DNA of 32,773 bases. It comes from Magnetococcales bacterium DCbin4 (lineage in GTDB: Bacteria; Pseudomonadota; Magnetococcia; Magnetococcales; UBA8363). How positions within the stretch are numbered: position 1 is the first letter of the stretch; the number at the start of each line of letters is the position of its first letter. This document shows positions 8,431 to 15,591 of the stretch, one piece after another. The DNA is taken from positions 1-32,773 of the forward strand of contig PEAN01000045.1 in the NCBI GenBank assembly GCA_002753735.1, written 5' to 3'. The notes under the pieces are model-generated. The model ran no database searches. It was given only the letters and a program-made list of their open reading frames with translations, and was not told the DNA's origin. The position numbers and the translations under genes were made by a program.

Positions 8431-8470
8431 TGTTGCAAACTGTTGCTGAACTGTTGCGACATGCAACAGT
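8431..8470. promoter_or_regulatory. Distal activator site with tandem half-sites
   Basis: TGTTGC occurs at 8431-8436, 8441-8446 and 8452-8457, spaced 10-11 bp and so on one helical face. The last pairs with GCAACA at 8463-8468. The palindrome extends to 8-bp perfect arms, ACTGTTGC (8450-8457) and GCAACAGT (8463-8470). It lies between the end of the response-regulator gene and the SulP operon, about 218 bp upstream of the predicted start site. Confidence 0.7.
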
Positions 8471-8482
8471 CGTCATGCGCAA

Positions 8483-9844
8483 TCAGTCCCCTGCCGCCTG
8501 GTACCTTTTCAGTTTGCGCCACAACGAAACCCGGTCAATCCCCAACATTTGCGCAGCCAAGGTTTGGTTACCCCCTGCCTTATGCTGGAAAACCCATAAA
8601 ATATAATCTCTTTCCCGTTCTTCCAAGGTGGAGACCTGTCCCTCCGCAGAGCGCAAAGTCAACAGTACCACCTCCCGCAAATCTTCGGGCAGATGTGAGG
8701 ACAACAGCGTTGCTCCGGAAGCCATGGCAACACCGCGTTCCATGATGTTGCACAGTTCGCGGACATTGCCGGGAAAATCGTAACCGGAAAGCAAGGTGAA
8801 CACTTCAGGATCGATTTCCTGAATATTTTTCTGGAACCGTTGATTGAACAAGCGCAGAAAATGGGCACAAAGCAAAGGGATATCCCCCTTGCGCCGTACC
8901 AAGGGTGGAATTTCCAGACGGGCGACGTTCATGCGGTAAAACAAATCCTGCCGGAAACGCCCCAGGCGCAACTCCTCGTTCAGATTGCGGTTGGTGGCAC
9001 CGATGAACCGGACATCGACCATGATCGGCGTGACATCGCCCAAACGGCGCAACTCCCGTTCCTGGATCACCCGCAACAATTTCACCTGCATGGAAGGGGG
9101 CATTTCGGTGATTTCATCCAGGAACAGGGTTCCGCCATGGGCCGACTCAATCAACCCTTTGCGTTCCGACACCGCACCGGTGAAGGCACCCCGGGCATGG
9201 CCGAACAATTCATTTTCCAGGACCCCTTCGTTGAACGTGGAACAATTGATGGCGACAAAGGTTTCGGGCTTGCGGCGACTGGCACGATGGAGGAAACGGG
9301 CAAACAATTCCTTGCCCACACCGCTTTCCCCGGTCAACAATACATTGCATCCGGAAGGGGCGATCTGACGTGCCGTTTCGATCAAGGCCAACATGGTGGG
9401 ATCACGGGTAATGATCACCCCCTCATCCGGGGATGAAGTCATCGCCGCACCCAGCTGGGACAGTTCCTGCTTTCTGTGTACCTTTTCCAATGCCTCGGCA
9501 GTGACCTTGCGCACCTCGTCCAGACGGAACGGTTTGGCCAGATAGGAAAACGCCCCACGTTTGACCGCCTCGACCGCCGAAGCCAAGGTGGCAAAACCGG
9601 TGATGATGATGACCTCGGTCCGAGGATAACAGCGTTGGCAGACATCGAGGATCCCCATGCCATCGACCTTGTCCATGCGCAGGTCGGTGAGTACCACATC
9701 GAAGTGCTGCTGTTCCAACAAGCGCAGAGCACCTGCGCCACTGCCCACCGTCACGACCTCATAGCCTTCCTTGCGCATGACATAGCCCAGATTTTTGACT
9801 GCGATCTTTTCATCATCAACAATCAGCAGACGTGCCGTGTTCAT
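8483..9844 (-). CDS. NtrC-family sigma-54 response regulator
   Basis: This 453-residue enhancer-binding response regulator activates sigma-54 RNA polymerase by ATP hydrolysis. Its receiver domain (residues 1-120) has the acidic pair in VDDEK, the phospho-acceptor D54 in LTDLRMD and K104. The AAA+ domain follows, with Walker A GESGVGKE (172-179) and the sigma-54 contact loop GAFTGA (219-224) intact. A Fis-type helix-turn-helix ends the protein (TLAAQMLGIDRVSLWRKLKRY). It starts 12 bp after the histidine kinase gene, forming a two-component pair. Palindromic sites and a sigma-54 promoter sit directly downstream, in front of the SulP operon, making that operon its likely target. The signal sensed is unknown. 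Confidence 0.95.
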   Translation of the reverse strand: MNTARLLIVDDEKIAVKNLGYVMRKEGYEVVTVGSGAGALRLLEQQHFDVVLTDLRMDKVDGMGILDVCQRCYPRTEVIIITGFATLASAVEAVKRGAFSYLAKPFRLDEVRKVTAEALEKVHRKQELSQLGAAMTSSPDEGVIITRDPTMLALIETARQIAPSGCNVLLTGESGVGKELFARFLHRASRRKPETFVAINCSTFNEGVLENELFGHARGAFTGAVSERKGLIESAHGGTLFLDEITEMPPSMQVKLLRVIQERELRRLGDVTPIMVDVRFIGATNRNLNEELRLGRFRQDLFYRMNVARLEIPPLVRRKGDIPLLCAHFLRLFNQRFQKNIQEIDPEVFTLLSGYDFPGNVRELCNIMERGVAMASGATLLSSHLPEDLREVVLLTLRSAEGQVSTLEERERDYILWVFQHKAGGNQTLAAQMLGIDRVSLWRKLKRYQAAGD

Positions 9845-9856
9845 GCGCGCATCTCC

Positions 9857-11341
9857 TCAATGCGACCTGGATGGGTGGGGAAGATACATCTGAAAGGTTG
9901 ACCCACTTCCGGGTTGGGAGTCAATGACCAGACAGCCCCCCTGTTCCTCAATGAGTTTATGCACCACGAACAAGCCCAGACCAAACCCCTTCCCCGTCTC
10001 CTTGGTCGTAAAAAAAGGGTCGAGAATCCGTGGCAACAGTGCGGGTTCGATCCCCGTGCCATTGTCCTGGATCACGATCTCCACCACCGGTCCCATGGCG
10101 CATGCGGCAAGATTGCCCACCACCAGCAGATTGGGCGATCCAGTATTCACATCAGGGACATGCGACAGATACCGGCTTGTGATCGTGATCTCGCCACACC
10201 CCGGCAGGGCATCCAGGGCATTTTTGATCAGATTGAGCAAAGCCTGTTGCAAACGCTGCCGATCCGCCATCACCACCAGGTCTGGTTCCACCCGCACACC
10301 CACAGTGATTTCAGGAACCAGGTGGGCACGCAACAATCGCAATGTTTCCTGCACAAGCCCCTCCAACAGGATCGATTGCCGTTGAAATGGCTGGTCCCGG
10401 GCAAAATCCAGCAGAGAACGGACAATGTCGCGTGCCCGAAACGTCTGGGAATCAATCTGGTCCAACAATTCCCGATGAAACGAACCGCTGGGGATCTCTT
10501 CCATCAGAATCTGACATGAGGTGGCAATGTTGGACAATGGATTGTTCAGTTCATGGGCCACCCCGGACAGCATGGTTCCCAGGGATGCCAATTTTTCGGA
10601 ACGGACCATCTGTTTCTGCCGGGCACTCAATTCCAGAAGCATACGGTTGAACGCCTGAATCAATGATCGGATTTCCTGGTCTCCCGACTCCAGGTCGATC
10701 CGGTTCGTTTCCCCCTGGGCAATGCGCTGCATGGTCTGCTCCAGGTTCTGCAGTGGAACGGTAATCACCTTGGCCAGAATACGGCCCATGATCCAGCCGA
10801 CCACCGCCAACAGAACAATGGCCAGCAAAAACATTTTCTGGTGCCGTTCCAAAGTTTGAGACAAGTAGATCTTTTCCGCGACCGCCATCTCTTCGGCAAT
10901 GGTCGCCAATACCTTGCCCGCCTGGCGAACCTGTTCCTTCCGCGTCATCAGGGTCACATCAGATTGACTCCAGGTCTGATATTGAACGCCCATGAGCTGC
11001 CGATACCGGGTCATGTGACGGATCAATTCGGTCCGTTTCCCAGCTACCCCGATCAGGTTCATGATGCGGTCGAAAAGAATCGCTTCCGCCTGGTTCAACC
11101 ATTCGTGATTGGACTCCCAATCCGATTTCTGGCCATAGAGAAAGAAGTTCTTCTCATAACGCCTCAATTCAAGAACCGCGTTCAGAAAGTCGGTGATGCC
11201 GCTGACGCTATGAATCCGGGTTTCCATCTGATGCAATTCAAGAAAGGCCATGCTCGCCAATGACATGATCAAACCACCGATGATGATATATCCCAGGGTG
11301 ATCTTTCGGCGCAAAGAGGAAGGGGACTTGAAAAGTTCCAT
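9857..11341 (-). CDS. Membrane sensor histidine kinase
   Basis: This 494-residue sensor kinase has a transmembrane segment at about residues 15-35, a mostly helical periplasmic region of about 130 residues, a second transmembrane segment at about 170-190, and a HAMP domain. The HisKA domain carries the phospho-acceptor H263 in VAHELNNPL. The catalytic domain shows the N box (LNLIKNALDA), the G1 box (DNGTGIEP), the F box (FFTTK) and the G2 box (GFGLGLFVVHK). The HELNNPL form is typical of kinases paired with NtrC-type regulators, and the next gene is one. The helical sensor region resembles four-helix ligand-binding modules; no specific ligand can be named. Confidence 0.93.
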   Translation of the reverse strand: MELFKSPSSLRRKITLGYIIIGGLIMSLASMAFLELHQMETRIHSVSGITDFLNAVLELRRYEKNFFLYGQKSDWESNHEWLNQAEAILFDRIMNLIGVAGKRTELIRHMTRYRQLMGVQYQTWSQSDVTLMTRKEQVRQAGKVLATIAEEMAVAEKIYLSQTLERHQKMFLLAIVLLAVVGWIMGRILAKVITVPLQNLEQTMQRIAQGETNRIDLESGDQEIRSLIQAFNRMLLELSARQKQMVRSEKLASLGTMLSGVAHELNNPLSNIATSCQILMEEIPSGSFHRELLDQIDSQTFRARDIVRSLLDFARDQPFQRQSILLEGLVQETLRLLRAHLVPEITVGVRVEPDLVVMADRQRLQQALLNLIKNALDALPGCGEITITSRYLSHVPDVNTGSPNLLVVGNLAACAMGPVVEIVIQDNGTGIEPALLPRILDPFFTTKETGKGFGLGLFVVHKLIEEQGGCLVIDSQPGSGSTFQMYLPHPSRSH

Positions 11342-11498
11342 GAACCATCATGACCTTGAACGAGCGAACGTCCGGACACCATGCGAATTAATGAAAGTTA
11401 TAATATAAATAACCATAAACAACAGAGATAATGCTGTTTATTATATGGATTTATTTATTACTTTTGTTAAATCACTTTGTCCGCACGAAAAAAATGGG

Positions 11499-11711
11499 TC
11501 AGGGGAGGTCGTTTGCCGAAACAATTTTTAGGAGACGGTTGAGGTCGCTGGCAGACAATTCGGTATTGAAGGAAAGCGGGATCAAGCGGGTCTGAACCTT
11601 GGAATCCGTTGCGGAAACCTCGGGACAAACGGTGGTTTGATGGGGATGGGCGTGGCTGGGAACGGCGTCGAAACGATTGGCTACGATATTATTATTATTG
11701 ATATTTTCCAT
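11499..11711 (-). CDS. Small hypothetical protein
   Basis: This is an unrecognised 70-residue protein. ATG 11711 follows an unusually strong ribosome-binding site, GGAAGGAGG, which favours it over the earlier in-frame start at 11747 and argues that the gene is expressed. The N-terminus is Asn-rich (MENINNNNIVANRF). A His/Pro-rich stretch follows, and the C-terminus has a probable helix (SASDLNRLLKIV). There is one cysteine, no membrane segment and no signal peptide. It is 157 bp upstream of the kinase gene on the same strand. No terminator is obvious between them, so co-transcription with the two-component genes is possible. Confidence 0.55.
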   Translation of the reverse strand: MENINNNNIVANRFDAVPSHAHPHQTTVCPEVSATDSKVQTRLIPLSFNTELSASDLNRLLKIVSANDLP

Positions 11712-12011
11712 TTTCCGTACCTCCTTCCAATCGGTCAGCGTTTGCATTCAAACACGCCTGGATCCTAGCAGAGGATGCGCCCCAATACCCGGAAATTCGA
11801 TCATCAAACCACCGTCAATCGGGCAAAGAAAAGATAACCCCTTGAGGATAGAGGCAAAAAAAAATTGGCCTCTTCAAACCGGTTCCGGCACCGGAAATGC
11901 ACTGAAAATCGGGCGCACGCCCAAGTGACGTTCATTAATTAAAGCATGTTTTCGGTTGTTCCGCGAGCGAACCTTCCGCAGGGAACCATTTGCCCTTATA
12001 ATGACGGCATC
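11712..12011. other. Divergent intergenic region
   Basis: This 300-bp region separates the minus-strand small gene from yejE. Near the yejE end, TATAAT at 11997-12002 is a perfect -10 box, with a weak -35 (TTCCGC at 11974-11979, 17-bp spacing). Further left, GAGGC at 11851-11855 and GCCTC at 11868-11872 flank an A-rich run. I see no gene, RNA or repeat. Confidence 0.4.
11974..12002 (+). promoter_or_regulatory. Candidate sigma-70 promoter of yejEF
   Basis: TATAAT at 11997-12002 with a weak -35 element 17 bp upstream. Transcription would start near 12008-12010, only a few bases before ATG 12012, which would make the yejE message almost leaderless. No ribosome-binding site precedes that ATG, in agreement with this reading. 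Confidence 0.4.
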
Positions 12012-13040
12012 ATGTGGCCATCCATTTCACCCATAGCCCAAAGGCGTTGGCGGCGATTCAAAGCCCATCGTCGCGGTTACGTTTCGTTGTGGCTGTTCTC
12101 GGTTTTGTTTCTGCTGTCTCTGGGCGCAGAATTCATCTCCAACGACAAGCCGATCATTCTGAGTTATCAGGGTCGACTGTATGTCCCGTTGTTCAACAAT
12201 TACCCTGAAACCGAATTCGGTGGATTTTTCCAGACCGAGACCGACTACAAGGATCCGTTCATTCAGGAGACGTTGCATGGCAACGGCAACTGGGTGGTGT
12301 TCCCCCCCAATCCCCACAGCTTTGATTCCATCAATGCCCATTTGACCAGTCCGGCCCCCTCGCCCCCGGATGCCACCAACCTGTTGGGGACCGATGATCG
12401 GGCACGGGATGTCCTGGCGCGATTGATTTATGGTTTTCGCCTGTCGGTTTTGTTTGCCCTGGCACTGACGGCCATTGGCGTTGCGATCGGCATCCTGGCG
12501 GGTGCGATTCAGGGATATTTCGGCGGGCGCACCGATCTGCTGCTGCAACGCTTCATGGAGCTGTGGGGCAGCATGCCGGAATTGTATCTCCTGATCATCT
12601 TTGCCAGCCTGTTTGAACCGAGTATCTGGTTGCTGGTGGGATTGCTTTCCCTGTTCGGCTGGATGGGTCTGGCCGATTACGTCCGGGCCGAGTTTTTGCG
12701 GGCACGCAATCAGGTTTATGTCAAATCGGCACGCGCCATGGGGGCGACCGATACCGCCATCATGTTTCGTCACGTCCTCCCCAATGCCATGACGCCGGTG
12801 ATCACATTCCTGCCCTTCCGCATTTCCGGTTCCATCCTTGCGCTGACCAGTCTTGATTTTCTCGGTTTGGGGGTTCCGCCATCCACCCCCAGCCTGGGGG
12901 AACTGCTCAGTCAGGGCAAGGCCAACATTGAGGCATGGTGGTTGTCACTGGCGGCCTTTGTGGTTCTGGTGGCAATGATGCTGCTGCTCAACTTCATCGG
13001 CGAGGCCCTGCGCGACGCCATGGATCCGCGCAAGGAGTGA
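12012..13040 (+). CDS. yejE: Oligopeptide/microcin-type ABC transporter permease YejE
   Basis: This 342-residue inner-membrane permease follows the YejE layout closely: an N-terminal RRW..HRRGYVSLWLF segment with the first membrane helix, a long periplasmic loop (NDKPIILSYQGRLYVPLFNN...), then about five helices in the C-terminal half. It includes the LLGTDDRARDVLARLIYG entry motif and the EAA-type loop (YVKSARAMGATDTAIMFRHVLPNA) that contacts the ATPase. YejABEF imports oligopeptides. ATG 12012 gives the family N-terminus; the frame stays open back to 11946, with no ribosome-binding site at either start. yejF follows after 5 bp. No yejA or yejB precedes it here, so those partners must be elsewhere or absent. 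Confidence 0.9.
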   Translation: MWPSISPIAQRRWRRFKAHRRGYVSLWLFSVLFLLSLGAEFISNDKPIILSYQGRLYVPLFNNYPETEFGGFFQTETDYKDPFIQETLHGNGNWVVFPPNPHSFDSINAHLTSPAPSPPDATNLLGTDDRARDVLARLIYGFRLSVLFALALTAIGVAIGILAGAIQGYFGGRTDLLLQRFMELWGSMPELYLLIIFASLFEPSIWLLVGLLSLFGWMGLADYVRAEFLRARNQVYVKSARAMGATDTAIMFRHVLPNAMTPVITFLPFRISGSILALTSLDFLGLGVPPSTPSLGELLSQGKANIEAWWLSLAAFVVLVAMMLLLNFIGEALRDAMDPRKE

Positions 13041-13045
13041 CCCCC

Positions 13046-14683
13046 ATGAATCTGTTGGAAGTCACCAACCTTTCCATCTCCTTTGGTGAAGGAAAAGAGC
13101 GGGTTCAAGCGGTTGACCGGATCTCCTTTTCCATGGCCCCGGGAGAAACGTTGGGGCTGGTCGGGGAATCGGGCAGTGGCAAGACCTTGGCGGCAATCGC
13201 CCTCCTGCGACTGCTTCCCCCTTCCGCTCGGATGCAGGTGGATGACCTCCGCTTTCAGGGACGTTCCATCTCCTCATTGAAAGAGCGGGAATTGTTGCAG
13301 TTGCGTGGCCGTCACATCGGGATGATTTTTCAGGAACCGATGACCGCCTTGAATCCGGTGTATCCAATTTTTCGGCAGTTGGCGGAGAACATCGCCCGTG
13401 ACCAGATCATGGACACCAAACAACTGCGGGCTGAAGCGGCACGCTTGCTTGACCTCACAGGGATTGCCAATCCCAACGACCATCTGGACGCCTTTCCGCA
13501 CCAGTTGTCCGGGGGGCAACGACAACGGGTCATGATTGCCATGGCCTTGGCGCAAAAGCCTGCCTTGTTGATCGCCGACGAACCGACCACCGCCTTGGAT
13601 GTCACCATTCAGGCGCAGATCCTCGATCTCCTGGCATCCATCCAGGAACGCTTGGGGATGGCGATGCTCTTGATTTCCCATGATCTGCACATGGTTCGCA
13701 AGGTGGCCTCCCGGGTGGTGGTCATGAAGAACGGGCACATCGTCGAACAGGGGACCACGGCGGCCATTTTTCAATCGCCGCAACATGCATACACCCGCAT
13801 GTTGATCGACAGTCTCCCCGATCCCCAGGGACCTCCGCCCGTCCCCGAGGCCAAACCGTTGTTGCATGCCCAACATCTGATCTGTCATTTCCCTGTAAAA
13901 AAAGGATTGTTCCGCCGGACCGTCGGCATCATCAAGGCCGTGGACGGGGTTTCGCTCACCCTCAACCGTGGAGAAACCCTGGGGGTGGTCGGGGAATCGG
14001 GCAGTGGAAAAACCACCCTGGGTGAATTGATCCTGCGCCTGAACGAGGGACGGGGTGTTCTCCAATTTGACGGGATGGATCTGTTTGCGCTCAAGCGTTC
14101 GGCGTTACAGCAGATGCGGCGACGGATCCAGGTTGTGTTCCAGGATCCTTTTTCCTCGCTCTCTCCACGTTGGACCGTGGGTCGTATTTTGGAGGAGGGG
14201 TTGATCATCCATGGCATGGAGAAGCAGCCGGAACAGCGGCAGACGTTGGTTCGGGCAATGATTGAGGAGGTTGGGTTGGATCCGTCAGTTCTGGAACGCT
14301 ATCCGCATCAGTTTTCTGGTGGACAACGACAGAGAATCGCAATTGCCCGGGCCATGGTCCTCAATCCCAGTCTATTAGTCCTTGACGAACCCACCAGTGC
14401 CCTTGATTTGACGGTTCAGGCGCAAATTCTCAGACTATTGAAAAAACTACAGCAAAGTCATAAGCTTTCATACTTGTTCATCTCCCATGACTTGCGCGTT
14501 ATCCGGGCCATGTCGCATCAGGTGATGGTCATGTGGCAGGGAAAAGTGGTGGAATCGGGGCCGACCGAAGCCTTATTCCAGGCCCCTCGGCATCCCTATA
14601 CCCAAAAACTGTTGCAGGCCGCATTGGATCTGTCCACTGGCGAGAAAAAAAAGGGGCCTGGGGGATTGCCCCAAGGACTTTGA
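13046..14683 (+). CDS. yejF: Duplicated-domain ABC transporter ATPase YejF
   Basis: This 545-residue protein carries two ABC ATPase domains that power the Yej peptide importer. Walker A motifs GESGSGKT lie at residues 40-47 and about 316-323. Signature motifs are LSGGQRQR (about 154-161) and FSGGQRQR (about 423-430), with Walker B segments LLIADEPTTALD and LLVLDEPTSALD. Each half ends with the oligopeptide-type extension (Q/APxHPYTxxL). ATG 13046 follows AAGGAG, which overlaps the yejE stop region. The stop codon (14681-14683) lies inside the left arm of a palindromic repeat, so the last residues (EKKKGPGGLPQGL) are repeat-encoded and not part of the ABC fold. Confidence 0.93.
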   Translation: MNLLEVTNLSISFGEGKERVQAVDRISFSMAPGETLGLVGESGSGKTLAAIALLRLLPPSARMQVDDLRFQGRSISSLKERELLQLRGRHIGMIFQEPMTALNPVYPIFRQLAENIARDQIMDTKQLRAEAARLLDLTGIANPNDHLDAFPHQLSGGQRQRVMIAMALAQKPALLIADEPTTALDVTIQAQILDLLASIQERLGMAMLLISHDLHMVRKVASRVVVMKNGHIVEQGTTAAIFQSPQHAYTRMLIDSLPDPQGPPPVPEAKPLLHAQHLICHFPVKKGLFRRTVGIIKAVDGVSLTLNRGETLGVVGESGSGKTTLGELILRLNEGRGVLQFDGMDLFALKRSALQQMRRRIQVVFQDPFSSLSPRWTVGRILEEGLIIHGMEKQPEQRQTLVRAMIEEVGLDPSVLERYPHQFSGGQRQRIAIARAMVLNPSLLVLDEPTSALDLTVQAQILRLLKKLQQSHKLSYLFISHDLRVIRAMSHQVMVMWQGKVVESGPTEALFQAPRHPYTQKLLQAALDLSTGEKKKGPGGLPQGL

Positions 14684-14754
14684 TTTTGGGCGCGAAAAAT
14701 CAAAGTCAAAACCAAAATCAAAGTCCTGGGGGCAATCCCCCAGACCCCTTTTTT
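14647..14754. repeat. Full palindromic repeat, 41-bp arms; likely bidirectional terminator
   Basis: The left arm 14647-14687 and right arm 14714-14754 are reverse complements over 41 bp with two mismatches, around a 26-nt centre. Poly-A and poly-T ends flank the arms, so the hairpin is followed by a T-run on both strands and should terminate both yejF and the convergent Crp/Fnr gene. Single-arm or partial copies occur at 1-25, 2906-2928, 27201-27224 and 32657-32709. The left arm provides the yejF stop codon. Confidence 0.9.
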
Positions 14755-14757
14755 CTT

Positions 14758-15438
14758 TTAATAGTTATTTAAAATATCAACAGATTTTGTTTCCCCCTCT
14801 TCCTCCACGACCACCCACCACCCATCACGCTCACGGACCCTCCCCTCCTCCTTCAAGGCCCGCAACAATCGCGACAAGGTTTCAGGCTGAATCGTCAACC
14901 GTGCCGCCAAATCCTTTTTGGAAATGTCCAGCCGAAATTCATGGTTGGTCCCCCGCGTCGCCGCCTCGTGCCGCAACCACGACAACAAACGCTCACGCGC
15001 CGACTGCAACGTGATCCGATCCAACTCGAACAATAAATGATGCAGGCGCATGCTCAACCCGGCAAGCAACGCAAAACAACGTTCCGGACGTTCATGGAGC
15101 AGATCAATATAATCCCGCGTCGGAATCAAGATCACCCGCACCCGGGTCACCGCCTGCGCCGATACCGGATAACGCTCCATCCCCGAAAACATGACCGCCT
15201 CGGCAAAGGTTTCCCCCGCACGCACCAGTTCGATGATTTTTTCCTCCCCCGATTCCGACAGACGAAACAGTTTGATCGTCCCACGCACTACGAAAAAAAA
15301 ATGGTGACACCCATCTTCCTGGTGAAAAATCGCCTCGCCCCGCCCAAAATCCCGGGTCACCAAACGCTGCGCCAATCGTTCCCGGAACGACGGACCCAGA
15401 CCGACAATCAAAGGATGCTGTTCGATCCCCCGCACCAT
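14758..15438 (-). CDS. Crp/Fnr-family transcription regulator (Dnr/HcpR-like)
   Basis: This 226-residue regulator has a cyclic-nucleotide-binding-type beta-roll (about 20-120, with GEAIFHQEDGCHHFFFVVRG), a long dimer helix and a C-terminal winged helix. The recognition helix PETLSRLLR retains the E-x2-S-R residues that in FNR read TTGAT half-sites. There is no N-terminal cysteine cluster, so it is not an oxygen-sensing [4Fe-4S] FNR; Dnr- or HcpR-type proteins of this build respond to nitric oxide, often through heme. ATG 15438 is preferred over the adjacent GTG 15441 because AAGGGTGAGG is better spaced for it. It is divergent from hcp, with an FNR-type box between, so it probably controls hcp in response to nitrosative stress. 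Confidence 0.88.
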   Translation of the reverse strand: MVRGIEQHPLIVGLGPSFRERLAQRLVTRDFGRGEAIFHQEDGCHHFFFVVRGTIKLFRLSESGEEKIIELVRAGETFAEAVMFSGMERYPVSAQAVTRVRVILIPTRDYIDLLHERPERCFALLAGLSMRLHHLLFELDRITLQSARERLLSWLRHEAATRGTNHEFRLDISKKDLAARLTIQPETLSRLLRALKEEGRVRERDGWWVVVEEEGETKSVDILNNY

Positions 15439-15476
15439 CACCTCACCCTTCCCCGAAGTAAAAAACCGACATACCC

Positions 15477-15490
15477 ATGATCCAGATCAA
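15477..15490. promoter_or_regulatory. FNR/Dnr-type operator in the hcp promoter
   Basis: ATGAT-CCAG-ATCAA matches the TTGAT-N4-ATCAA consensus at all but one position. The centre is 41.5 bp upstream of about 15525. A plausible -10 element, TAAACT, sits at 15513-15518, giving class II activator geometry for hcp. The regulator gene starts 39 bp to the other side and may be autoregulated. Confidence 0.75.
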
Positions 15491-15591
15491 GCCCATCCAC
15501 CCCACACCCCCGTAAACTTCGCGCCATGGATCAATTCTCCCCACCCCTTCTCCCACCCATACGTGGTGTCGGACAGACAAGGATACCCCAC

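Noticed and set aside
10039-10061. tRNA T-arm-like sequence (gcgggttcgatccccgt)
   Set aside because: It lies inside the ATPase domain of the histidine kinase (the GTGIEPALL region), and no acceptor, anticodon or D arm surrounds it.
12935-13045. Extended N-terminus for YejF
   Set aside because: The upstream in-frame part overlaps yejE in another frame. ATG 13046 has AAGGAG and begins the normal MNLLEVTNL start.
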